Under the pieces are notes generated by a model that was given only the letters and a program-made list of their open reading frames with translations, did no database searches and was not told the DNA's origin. From an uncultured Caulobacterales bacterium (GTDB lineage Bacteria; Pseudomonadota; Alphaproteobacteria; Caulobacterales; Caulobacteraceae), in contig CAISEP010000023.1 in assembly GCA_903884425.1 (NCBI GenBank), positions 62,001-126,000 of the forward strand: a stretch of 64,000 nucleotides of DNA, in the 5' to 3' direction. Positions 25,956-33,620 of this stretch are shown here, piece by piece. The translations under genes were made by a program, and so were the position numbers. Each line of letters opens with the position of its first letter. Positions within the stretch are counted from its first letter, which is position 1.

Positions 25956-28871
25956 ATGAAGTCCTCAACTGCCCTTTCGGCCGTCCTGGCGGCGGCCCTG
26001 CTGGTTCCGGCCTCGGCGAGCCTGGCGGCGGAAAAGTCTGCCACCGCCAAGCACGGGGCGCACAAGGCTGCGGCCCATGCCTCGGCGGGTCACGCCAAGG
26101 GCGCGGCCAAGGGCAGCCACGGGGCCAAGGGGCATGCGGGCAAGTCCCACGAAACGGCCCACGGCAAGACCGCCCATGGCAAGGCGGCCCACGGCAAGGG
26201 GGGCCATGCCAAGGCGGAGGCGTCGGAGGGCAAGCACGGCAAGCACGGCCGGCACGGCAAGCCGGAAAAGGTGGCGAAGCTGCCGCCGCCGCCCCCGCCG
26301 CCCAAGCCGCAGATCCTGACGCCCCCCTCCCGGGCGGACCGGATGATCCTGCCGGCCTATGCGGCCCCCACCCATTACGACCTGACCCTCGTCCCCGATC
26401 TGGCGAAGAACACCTTCTCCGGCCGGGTGCGGATCGACGTGACGGTGAAGACCGCCACCCGCCAGCTGAAGCTGAACGCCGCGGACCTGACCTTCCAGAC
26501 GGTCAAGCTCAGCGCCGCCTCCGGCCTGCCGGTGACGCCGAAGTGGGTGATGGACCCCAAGACCGAGACCGTGGCCCTGAACTTCGCCCAGCCCCTGAAG
26601 CCGGGCCGCTATACCCTGTCGATCGCCTATGACGGCAGGATCGCGTCCCAGGCCGCGGGTCTGTTCCATCTGGACTACAAGGCGGGCGAGGCAACGAAGA
26701 CGGCGCTGTTCACCCAGTTCGAGACCGCGGATGCCCGGCGGGTCTTCCCCAGCTGGGACGAGCCGGCGCGCAAGGCCACCTTCACCCTGACCGCGGACGT
26801 GCCCGCCGACCTGATGGCCATCTCCAACATGCCGGAGCTGTCGTCGGAGACCCTGCCGTCGGGCCTGAAGCGGGTGCATTTCCGCGAAACGCCGGAAATG
26901 TCCTCCTATCTGCTGTTCTTCGGCCTGGGGGATTTCGAGCGGGTCACCCGCCAGGTGGGCGAGACCGAGATCGGCGTGGTGGTGAAGCGGGGTGAGACGG
27001 CCCGGGCGAAATACGCCCTCGATGCCGCCGCTGACCTCCTGGCCTATTACAACGACTATTTCGGCACACCCTATCCCCTGCCGAAGATGGACATGATCGC
27101 CGGTCCCGGCTCCAACCAGTTCTTCGGGGCCATGGAGAACTGGGGTGCCCTGTTCTATTTCGAGCGGGCCATCCTGATCGATCCGGACCTGTCCACCCAG
27201 TCGGACAAGGAGCGGGTCTATACCGTGGTGGCGCACGAGATGGCGCACCAGTGGTTCGGCGACCTGGTGACCATGGAATGGTGGGACGACCTGTGGCTGA
27301 ACGAGGGCTTCGCCACCTGGATGCAGACCAAGGCCACCAGCCACTTCCATCCGGAATGGCGGCTGGAGCTGAAGGCCGAGGGTCAGCGCAACGCCGCCAT
27401 GGGCGTGGATGCGCGGGAGGGCTCCCACCCCATCATCCAGCACATCAAGGACGTGCGTCAGGCCAGCGAGGCCTTCGACGCCATTGCCTACCAGAAGGGC
27501 GCGGCCGTCATCGGCATGCTGGAGACCTTCGTCGGTCCCGACACCTTCCGCGAGGCCATCCGCCGCTATGTGCGCGAACATGCCAGGGGCTCGGCGGTGA
27601 CCGACGACCTGTGGAAGGACGTGGACGCGGTCAGCCCGCTGAAGATCACCAACATCGCCCATGACTTCACCCTCCAGCCGGGCGTGCCGCTGATCACCGT
27701 GGCCCCGGACGGGCTGGGCGCCACCCTTGGCCAGTCCCGCTTCGGCCTGGACGAGGCATCCCGGGCGAAGCTGCGCTGGGAGGTGCCGGTGACCACGGCC
27801 CGGGCCTATGGGGCCGGGTCCTGGCGGGGTCTGGTCTCCACGGTGGAGCCGGCCAATCTGAAAGCCCCGGTGGACGGGCTGATCGTCAATGCCGGCCAGT
27901 CCGGCTATTTCCGCACCCTGTACACCGGGCCCATGTTCAGCCGCGTGGCCGAGGCCTGGCCGCGCCTGACCCCGGCAGACCAGCTGGGCCTCTTGAACGA
28001 CACCGCGGCACTCGCCCTGAACGGCGACCAGCCCATGGCCGACCTGCTGTCCCTGCTGGACCGGGCGGGGACGGAGCTCGACCCCGTGGTCGGGCAGACC
28101 GTGGTGGCGAAGCTCGTGCAACTCGGGGAGCTGGAGCGGGGCAGCCGCGGCGAGGCGGCCTTCAAGGCCTTTGCCGTGCGGCACCTGTCTCCCCTGCTGG
28201 CCCGGGTGGAGGCCGAGCCCCGTCTGGCCACCGACGCCCAGCTGACCCAGCTGCGCACCAGCCTCAGCTCCGCCCTCGCCGCCTTTGACGATCCGGCGGT
28301 GATCGACGCCGCCCGGGCGCGCTATGCGGCATGGAAGGCCGATCCGACGGCCCTGCGGGCGGACGAGCGCCGCGCCACCCTGCAGACCGTCGCCCGCCAC
28401 GCCGATGCCGCCACCTGGGACGAGCTGAAGGCCCGGGCCCTGTCGGCCCCCACGGCCCTGGAGAAGCAGGAGTTCCTCGGACTCCTCGGCCTTGCCCGGG
28501 ACACCGCCCTGGCCCGGCAGGCCCTGGACCTTGCCTTCACCCCCGACGTTCCCGCGACGGAGGGGCTGAACATCGTCCGCGCCGTGTCGATGCAGCATCC
28601 GGACCTGGCCCTGGACTTCGCCCTCGCCCATCCGACGGAGGTGAGTGCCCGCCTCGATTCCAACAGCCGGGTCCGCTTCATGCCGGATCTGGCGGCGAGG
28701 TCATCGGAGCTGGACGCCATCGAGAAGCTGGACGCCTATGCCGCTGCCGATCCGTCGGCGGTGACGCCCCGCGCCCTGACCGCGGCCCGGGGGGCGATCC
28801 GCCTCGCCCGGCGCCTGCGGGACCAGCGTCTGCCGGAGATCGACCGCTGGGTGGCAGGCCACCCGAACTGA
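25956..28871 (+). CDS. M1-family metallo-aminopeptidase with His-rich linker
   Basis: A secreted aminopeptidase of 971 aa. Signal peptide at 1-24 (ending SLAA). Residues 30-105 are a low-complexity His/Lys/Ala/Gly region built on AHGK-like units, followed by a Pro run. The M1 core follows: GAMEN exopeptidase motif at 391-395, zinc site HEMAH at 427-431 with the third ligand Glu450, and the WWDDLWLNEGF context. The C-terminal ERAP1-like helical domain fills the last 350 residues. It removes N-terminal residues from peptides, here in the periplasm or outside. The ATG at 25956 has GGAG six bases upstream; the preceding ATG at 25953 is too close. Confidence 0.93.
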   Translation: MKSSTALSAVLAAALLVPASASLAAEKSATAKHGAHKAAAHASAGHAKGAAKGSHGAKGHAGKSHETAHGKTAHGKAAHGKGGHAKAEASEGKHGKHGRHGKPEKVAKLPPPPPPPKPQILTPPSRADRMILPAYAAPTHYDLTLVPDLAKNTFSGRVRIDVTVKTATRQLKLNAADLTFQTVKLSAASGLPVTPKWVMDPKTETVALNFAQPLKPGRYTLSIAYDGRIASQAAGLFHLDYKAGEATKTALFTQFETADARRVFPSWDEPARKATFTLTADVPADLMAISNMPELSSETLPSGLKRVHFRETPEMSSYLLFFGLGDFERVTRQVGETEIGVVVKRGETARAKYALDAAADLLAYYNDYFGTPYPLPKMDMIAGPGSNQFFGAMENWGALFYFERAILIDPDLSTQSDKERVYTVVAHEMAHQWFGDLVTMEWWDDLWLNEGFATWMQTKATSHFHPEWRLELKAEGQRNAAMGVDAREGSHPIIQHIKDVRQASEAFDAIAYQKGAAVIGMLETFVGPDTFREAIRRYVREHARGSAVTDDLWKDVDAVSPLKITNIAHDFTLQPGVPLITVAPDGLGATLGQSRFGLDEASRAKLRWEVPVTTARAYGAGSWRGLVSTVEPANLKAPVDGLIVNAGQSGYFRTLYTGPMFSRVAEAWPRLTPADQLGLLNDTAALALNGDQPMADLLSLLDRAGTELDPVVGQTVVAKLVQLGELERGSRGEAAFKAFAVRHLSPLLARVEAEPRLATDAQLTQLRTSLSSALAAFDDPAVIDAARARYAAWKADPTALRADERRATLQTVARHADAATWDELKARALSAPTALEKQEFLGLLGLARDTALARQALDLAFTPDVPATEGLNIVRAVSMQHPDLALDFALAHPTEVSARLDSNSRVRFMPDLAARSSELDAIEKLDAYAAADPSAVTPRALTAARGAIRLARRLRDQRLPEIDRWVAGHPN

Positions 28872-28899
28872 GACTGGGTGGCGGGCCACCCGAACTGAG
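28847..28899. repeat. 26-bp tandem duplication at the end of the aminopeptidase gene
   Basis: Two copies of a 26-bp unit, at 28847-28872 and 28874-28899, differ at one base. The first contains the last codons and stop of the aminopeptidase; the second lies just after it. Each unit holds a small stem (GGGTGG / CCACCC), so the pair gives tandem hairpins, possibly a terminator created by duplication of the gene end. Confidence 0.9.
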
Positions 28900-28910
28900 G
28901 CGGGTCGCCC

Positions 28911-29963
28911 TCAGCCGGCCTTGAAAAGCTCCCCCGTGGCCACGCGACGGGCCAGGGCGGCGATCTCCCGGCAGGCCTGGTCCGCGGCGGGCAGGGCCCC
29001 GAAGCCGGTGAAGCCGTGGGGCAGGCTGTCATAGCAGCGGAACACCGTGGGCACCCCGGCCTCCATCAGCCGCCGGGCATAGGCCTCCCCCTGGTCGCTC
29101 AGGGGGTCGAAGCCCGCGGTCACCAGCAGGGTGGGGGCCAGCCCCGAAAGGTCCGTCGCCCGGATCGGCGACAGCCGCGGCGCGGCCGGGTCCGCATCGG
29201 CGCTCAGATACTGGGCCATGAACCAGTTCATCGTGTCCCGGGTCAGGGGATAGGTGTCCGCATGCAGGGTCATGGACGGGGTCTCCGACGCCACGTCCAC
29301 GCAGGGATAGATCATCAGCACATAGGAGGGCTGCGGCTCCCCCGCCGCCTTCAGGTCCTGGGCGATGATGGCGGCGAAATAGCCCCCCATGGAATCCCCG
29401 CCGACGGCCGCCTGGCCCTCCGGCGCGCCGAACTCCCCCGCATGGTCGCGGACGAAGCGGTAGGCGAACAGGCTGTCGTCCAGCCCGGCGGGATAGCGGT
29501 GCTCCGGCGCCAGGCGGTAGTCCACGGAGATCACGGCGCAGCGGATGGTCCTCGCCAGCACGGTGCAGAAGGCGTGGCAGGTTTCCAGGTCGCCGATCAC
29601 CCCGCCGCCCATGTGCAGATAGACCAGCGCCGGCATGTCCGGGTCCTGGTTGTCCGGGCGATAGACCCGGGTGGGCACGGGACCGTCGGGGCCGTCCAGC
29701 ACCCGGCCCTCCCAGCGCACCCCGGGCTCCGGCTTGGCCGAGGCCAGGGCAAAGCCGGCCTTGGCGCCCATCCGCGCCTCCACCGCCGTGACGCTGGACA
29801 TGGGGGGCTGGCCCTTGGCCTGGGCTGCCATCAGCTGGAAATGCGGGTCCAGGGTCCGGCCGCCCTTGTGCACCACCCCGCCCCCGGACAGCACCCGCAG
29901 GATCGGGGTCGGCAGGCTCAGGATCGCTTTCAGCGCCAGCTTCTGCAGGGCAAGGTCGGCCAT
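28911..29963 (-). CDS. Alpha/beta hydrolase, hormone-sensitive-lipase type esterase
   Basis: A cytoplasmic esterase of 350 aa. The oxyanion-hole motif usually written HGGG appears as YLHMGGGVIGD, with one residue between His and the glycines. The nucleophile elbow is GGDSMGGYFA (Ser), the Asp is in TAGFDPLSDQ and the His in LPHGFTGF, as in family IV esterases of the HSL group. The substrate is probably a short-chain ester. It lies 57 bases downstream of a tetR gene on the same strand and may be controlled by it. Confidence 0.9.
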   Translation of the reverse strand: MADLALQKLALKAILSLPTPILRVLSGGGVVHKGGRTLDPHFQLMAAQAKGQPPMSSVTAVEARMGAKAGFALASAKPEPGVRWEGRVLDGPDGPVPTRVYRPDNQDPDMPALVYLHMGGGVIGDLETCHAFCTVLARTIRCAVISVDYRLAPEHRYPAGLDDSLFAYRFVRDHAGEFGAPEGQAAVGGDSMGGYFAAIIAQDLKAAGEPQPSYVLMIYPCVDVASETPSMTLHADTYPLTRDTMNWFMAQYLSADADPAAPRLSPIRATDLSGLAPTLLVTAGFDPLSDQGEAYARRLMEAGVPTVFRCYDSLPHGFTGFGALPAADQACREIAALARRVATGELFKAG

Positions 29964-30020
29964 GGACGGGGCGCTCCGGGAGGGGTCAGGTCGGAAGGTG
30001 TCGGCGGGGTGTCTGTCGGA

Positions 30021-30668
30021 TCAGGCGGGATCGGTGGGAGGCTGGCGCGGCAGGGCCGGAACCCCGCCCAGGATCAGGGAGACGGCGAACTCCGCCGCGG
30101 CGGCCACGTCGATGGGGCGACGCTCCAGCATCCGCTCACCCACCTCCCGGGCCACGCCGATGCACACCCCGGCCAGATAGTCGGCGTCCACCCGGGGGGC
30201 GAGGCCGCGCTCGATCCCGTCGCTGATGGCCGCCTTCACCTCGTTGAACACGGCCCGCATCTCCGGTGTCTCCACCTGCACATGGGGATGGCCGCCGCCC
30301 TCCGTGCGGGCATTGCGCTGCCAGGCCGCCTCCTCGTCCACCAGGAATTCCAGATAGGCGGTGATGGCGCCGCGGATATAGGCCGGGAAGTCCGTGGCCT
30401 GCTCGTGCTGGGCCCGCAGGATCGGCCGGAAGCGCCGGGCCCCGTCGTCGGACAGGGCCTCGTACACCTCCTCCTTGGAGCGGTAGTAGTTGTAGAAGGC
30501 CCCCACGCTGAGGCCCGTGCGGCGGATGATGTCGCGCACCGTGGCCCCGTCATAGCCCATCTCCCCGAACACGGCGCGGGCGGCGTCGAGGATGGCGGTC
30601 CGGTTGGCGGCCTTGGTCTGCTCCCGCTTGCCCGAGCTCGGCGCCAGGGTCAGGTCGTCGGCGGCCAT
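30021..30668 (-). CDS. TetR-family transcriptional regulator
   Basis: A protein of 215 aa. The N-terminal DNA-binding domain has NRTAILDAARAVFGEMGYDGATVRDI, then the recognition helix LSVGAFYNYYRSKEEVYEAL. The remaining 140 residues form a ligand-binding/dimerisation domain with no recognised specificity. The ATG at 30668 follows a run of three 18-bp direct repeats (30684-30737) that could be an operator. It is the first gene of a likely two-gene unit with the esterase at 28911. Confidence 0.9.
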   Translation of the reverse strand: MAADDLTLAPSSGKREQTKAANRTAILDAARAVFGEMGYDGATVRDIIRRTGLSVGAFYNYYRSKEEVYEALSDDGARRFRPILRAQHEQATDFPAYIRGAITAYLEFLVDEEAAWQRNARTEGGGHPHVQVETPEMRAVFNEVKAAISDGIERGLAPRVDADYLAGVCIGVAREVGERMLERRPIDVAAAAEFAVSLILGGVPALPRQPPTDPA

Positions 30669-30683
30669 GGGCGGCGATCTTTC

Positions 30684-30737
30684 TTCACGGCAGACACAGG
30701 CTTCACGACAGGCTCGGGCTTCACGACGGATCAGGAT
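30684..30737. repeat. Three 18-bp direct repeats upstream of tetR
   Basis: The core TTCACGRC (minus strand GYCGTGAA) starts at 30684, 30702 and 30720, exactly 18 bases apart, with partial similarity in the rest of each unit. They lie 16-70 bases upstream of the tetR start. Spacing near two helical turns on one face of the DNA suits a regulator-binding array, but if translation began further upstream they would instead encode a short repeated peptide. Confidence 0.7.
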
Positions 30738-30873
30738 CACTCGGCTGGGCGCAGGTGCGCGGAGGGGCAGCGGCGCAAGGTCGCTGTCCCTTGATCAGAC
30801 CCGGTTTGCAGCCGACGTGCAAGGGGGCGGGGACGTCCAGGGCCCCCGGCCCCCCGGGACGGACGTCCGTGGA

Positions 30874-31137
30874 TCAGTGCGGTGGCGTGGCCGCGGCCTT
30901 CACCTTGGGCACCGGGGTCTGGGTGGTGGAGGTCTTCTGCAGGGTCGGGGCCTGGCAGCGGTCCTTGCACTGGTGCCAGGTGGCCAGGCAGCGGGTGCCG
31001 TCCGAGCCGGAATTCTGGCAGGTGGTGAACCTGTCGTTGCAGGTGTCCGTGCAGGGCGAGGCCAGGGCCTGCGCGCCCATCATCATCGTGGCCGCGGCGA
31101 TGCCGGCAGCCCAAAGCTTGTAACCGTTCATGCGCAT
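30874..31137 (-). CDS. Small secreted protein with a mirror-symmetric six-cysteine pattern
   Basis: A protein of 87 aa with a signal peptide (residues 1-27, ending ALAS). The mature part has six cysteines spaced C-x3-C-x6-C-x9-C-x6-C-x3-C, which reads the same in both directions. This fits a helical hairpin held by three disulfides, as in small Cys-rich alpha-hairpin proteins; I recognise no bacterial family. The tail is Thr/Pro/Lys-rich. The ATG is preceded by AAGGGA. Downstream, at 30831-30868, two GGACGTCC palindromes flank a GC-rich hairpin-capable stretch that could end the transcript. Confidence 0.7.
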   Translation of the reverse strand: MRMNGYKLWAAGIAAATMMMGAQALASPCTDTCNDRFTTCQNSGSDGTRCLATWHQCKDRCQAPTLQKTSTTQTPVPKVKAAATPPH

Positions 31138-31302
31138 CTCTTCCCTTGGACGAGGGGAGCGGCATGGCTCGCGTGGCTACCGGGCGGGCAAAGGGCCCCC
31201 TCGCAATTATGGATGCCGTGCGTCTCAGGAACCGGCTGACCGGACGCCACTCAGCCGTGGGTCACACGCGCTTTTACCAGGATGACGATACGCCGAAAAA
31301 TT

Positions 31303-31311
31303 TTATCCACA
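31303..31311 (+). promoter_or_regulatory. Consensus DnaA box in an AT-rich patch
   Basis: TTATCCACA, a perfect match to the strong DnaA-box consensus, lies in an AT-rich patch (31295-31312) within the gene-free stretch 31138-31515. That stretch otherwise holds the upstream region of the Cys-rich protein and repeat copy C. A single box does not make an origin; it could titrate DnaA or regulate the minus-strand gene 166 bases away. Confidence 0.5.
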
Positions 31312-31362
31312 AGTCCGGGGATTTGGGGGTCGTTTTCCGCGAAGGAGGGGGCGCGAAGGGTG

Positions 31363-31501
31363 TGCGTGGTTCGAGACGCCCCGTTCCGGGGCTCCTCACC
31401 ATGACGCAGGTTTGTGTGTTCGAACCCACATCCTGATCCGCGCGTGGCACAAACGCGCGTCATCCTGAGGAGGGCCGGAACGGCCCCTCTCGAAGGACGC
31501 A
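31363..31501. repeat. Composite inverted repeat (copy C)
   Basis: A 139-bp full copy: left arm with tip GCCCCGTTCCGGGGC, a central segment with the stem CGCGCGT / ACGCGCG, and right arm with tip GGGCCGGAACGGCCC. It lies 14 bases after the end of the mscS-like gene on the minus strand and upstream of the Cys-rich protein gene. Confidence 0.9.
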
Positions 31502-31515
31502 GGCCCGCCAGACCC

Positions 31516-32370
31516 TCACCCCGTGATCTGCACCGGATACCCGTGGCGGATGCCCGCCCGGTCCATGCCGAGCTTCACTGCCCGCAGCAGGTCGAAGCGC
31601 ACGTCCCAGTAGACGGCCAGGGACGACCAGGCCCGGAGCGTCACGGTGATGCTGGAGGTCCCGAGCTCCGTCACCCCGGCCCAGGGCGCGGGATCGGGCA
31701 GCAGGCGGCCCTCCGCGGCGCAGACGCTGCGCAGCACCTCCAGCGCGGTGTCCAGATCGTCGTCGTAGCGCATCTGGTAGCTGATCTCGATCCGGCGGTT
31801 GGGGATGTCGGTATAGTTCACCACCACATCGGAAAAACCCTTGCCGTTCGGTGCGATGATCTTCAGTCCGTCGGCGTCGATGAGCTCGGTATTGAACAGG
31901 TCGAGGCGGGTCACCGTGCCGGACTTGCCGGCCAGGGTCACATAGTCCCCCACCCGGTAGGGGCGGAAGACCAGGATCATCACGCCTGCGGCCACGTTGC
32001 TCAGCGCCCCCTGCAGGGCCAGGCCCACGGCCAGGGACGCGGCCCCCAGCACGGTTATGATGGAGGTGGTCTCCACCCCCAGCCGGTGCAGGACCGCCAC
32101 CGCGCCGATGATCACCACGCTGTAGCGGGCGAGGGACGCGGCAAAGCCCTGCAGGGTGGCGTCGTCCCTCGTGGCGGGCAGGCGCTGCATGGCCCGTCGC
32201 ACGATGCGCGCGGCCAGACCGCTGGCCCAGACCGTGGCCACCACGAAGACGGCGGCGATCAACAGGTTCACCGCCAGGTCGCCGGCGGAGTCCCAAAGCC
32301 TCTGCAGGGCGACGGACTTCTGATCGAGGGCGCGCTGGAGCTGTTCGGGAAGGGGGGCCTGGGGCGTCAT
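31516..32370 (-). CDS. Small-conductance mechanosensitive channel (MscS family)
   Basis: An inner-membrane channel of 284 aa that opens under membrane tension to relieve osmotic downshock. Three transmembrane segments occupy about residues 25-125. The pore-lining helix has the Gly/Ala-rich pattern GAASLAVGLALQGALSNVAAG, followed by the beta-domain motif RPYRVGDYV and a C-terminal alpha/beta domain. The gene is divergent from the dCTP deaminase gene with 83 bases between the starts. Confidence 0.93.
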   Translation of the reverse strand: MTPQAPLPEQLQRALDQKSVALQRLWDSAGDLAVNLLIAAVFVVATVWASGLAARIVRRAMQRLPATRDDATLQGFAASLARYSVVIIGAVAVLHRLGVETTSIITVLGAASLAVGLALQGALSNVAAGVMILVFRPYRVGDYVTLAGKSGTVTRLDLFNTELIDADGLKIIAPNGKGFSDVVVNYTDIPNRRIEISYQMRYDDDLDTALEVLRSVCAAEGRLLPDPAPWAGVTELGTSSITVTLRAWSSLAVYWDVRFDLLRAVKLGMDRAGIRHGYPVQITG

Positions 32371-32453
32371 GGTCCCTGCATAGGCCCATTCGCGATCCGG
32401 CCCAAGGTCCCGCCCTCTTGCCTTTGGCGGGCCGAGCGGCGAGTGTCCCGGCC

Positions 32454-33479
32454 ATGCGCGCGCCCGACTCCCCACCTTCTTCCGGCATCCTGCCCAGCCA
32501 GGCCCTGCGTCTTCTGGCGGACCAGGGGGCGATCACCGCCGCGACGGCCTTTGCCCCGGACCAGATCCAGCCGGCCAGCCTGGACCTGCGGCTGGCGGAA
32601 ACGGCCTGGCGGGTGCGGGCCTCGTTCCTGCCCCGGGCCGGGCGCACCGTGGCCGACCGGCTGGCGGACGTGGCGATGCACCGGCTGGACCTGACTCAGG
32701 GCGCGGTGCTGGAAAAGGGCTGTGTCTACATCGCCAGGCTGCAGGAGCGCCTGTGTCTGCCCCGCGGCCTCTCCGCCCGGGCCAATCCGAAGAGCTCCAC
32801 CGGCCGGGTGGACGTATTCGTCCGCCTGCTGACCGACAATGGCGACCGCTTCGACGACGTGGCCCCGGGCTATGACGGGCCCCTCTATCTCGAGATCGCC
32901 CCCCAGACCTTCAGCGTGCTGGTGCGCACGGGCACAAGGCTGAACCAGCTGCGCCTGAAGAGCGGCACGCCGCCGGTGCTGGGCAGCCTCGACGTGGGCG
33001 TCGACCTGACCGGGGCCCTGGCCGGCTTCCGCGCCAGGCGGCATGCAGGGGTGGTCGATCTCGACCACGAGGACGGCCACGACCCGAAGGACTTCTGGGA
33101 GCCGCTGGAGCCCCGGCGAGGGGAGCTGCTGCTGGACCCGGGGGAGTTCTACATCCTGGCCTCCAAGGCGGCGATCGAGATCCCGTCCCTGCAGGCGGCC
33201 GAAATGACCCCGATCGACCCCTCGGTGGGGGAGTTCCGGGTGCATTATGCGGGCTTCTTCGATCCCGGCTTCGGCACGGAGGAGGCGGGTGCCACCGGCA
33301 GCCGGGGCGTGCTGGAGGTGCGCAGCCACGAGACGCCCTTCCTGCTGGAGGACGGCCAGACCGTCGCCCGGCTGGTGTTCGAGCCCCTGACCGAGCGGCC
33401 GGAACGGCTCTATGGCGAGGACGGCTCCCACTATCAGCGCCAGGGGCTGAAGCTGTCCAAGCACTTCCGGGGGTGGTGA
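32454..33479 (+). CDS. dcd: Two-domain 2'-deoxycytidine 5'-triphosphate deaminase
   Basis: A protein of 341 aa, nearly twice the length of the standard dCTP deaminase, as found in several alphaproteobacteria. The dUTPase-like fold repeats. The first half has ILPSQALRLLADQGAI, PASLDLRL and SARANPKSSTGRVDVFVR; the second has FYILASKAAIEIP, AGFFDPGFG and the C-terminal GQTVARLVFEPL. It should convert dCTP to dUTP, which the dUTPase at 7017 then cleaves to dUMP for thymidylate synthesis. The ATG at 32454 begins just before the conserved fold; an upstream in-frame start at 32418 adds nothing recognisable. A full composite repeat follows five bases after the stop. Confidence 0.9.
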   Translation: MRAPDSPPSSGILPSQALRLLADQGAITAATAFAPDQIQPASLDLRLAETAWRVRASFLPRAGRTVADRLADVAMHRLDLTQGAVLEKGCVYIARLQERLCLPRGLSARANPKSSTGRVDVFVRLLTDNGDRFDDVAPGYDGPLYLEIAPQTFSVLVRTGTRLNQLRLKSGTPPVLGSLDVGVDLTGALAGFRARRHAGVVDLDHEDGHDPKDFWEPLEPRRGELLLDPGEFYILASKAAIEIPSLQAAEMTPIDPSVGEFRVHYAGFFDPGFGTEEAGATGSRGVLEVRSHETPFLLEDGQTVARLVFEPLTERPERLYGEDGSHYQRQGLKLSKHFRGW

Positions 33480-33484
33480 GGGGG

Positions 33485-33615
33485 TGCGTGGTTCGAGACG
33501 CCCCTTCGGGGCTCCTCACCATGACGCCGGTTTGTGATCGAGCCTACGCCCTGATCCGCGTGTGGAACCCACGCGCGTCATCCTGAGGAGGGCAAAGCCC
33601 GTCTCGAAGGACGCA
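33485..33615. repeat. Composite inverted repeat (copy D)
   Basis: A 131-bp full copy between the convergent genes dcd and gshA. The left tip is GCCCCTTCGGGGC, the central stem CGCGTG / CACGCG and the right tip GGGCAAAGCCC. The tips differ in sequence from copies A, C and F but remain self-complementary. Confidence 0.9.
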
Positions 33616-33620
33616 ACCCC

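Noticed and set aside
31303-31311. Replication origin
   Set aside because: Only one DnaA box, no iterons, and no replication-initiation genes nearby.
31146-31436. 96-codon plus-strand frame next to the Cys-rich gene
   Set aside because: It runs into repeat copy C and has no family likeness; its end is encoded by the repeat.
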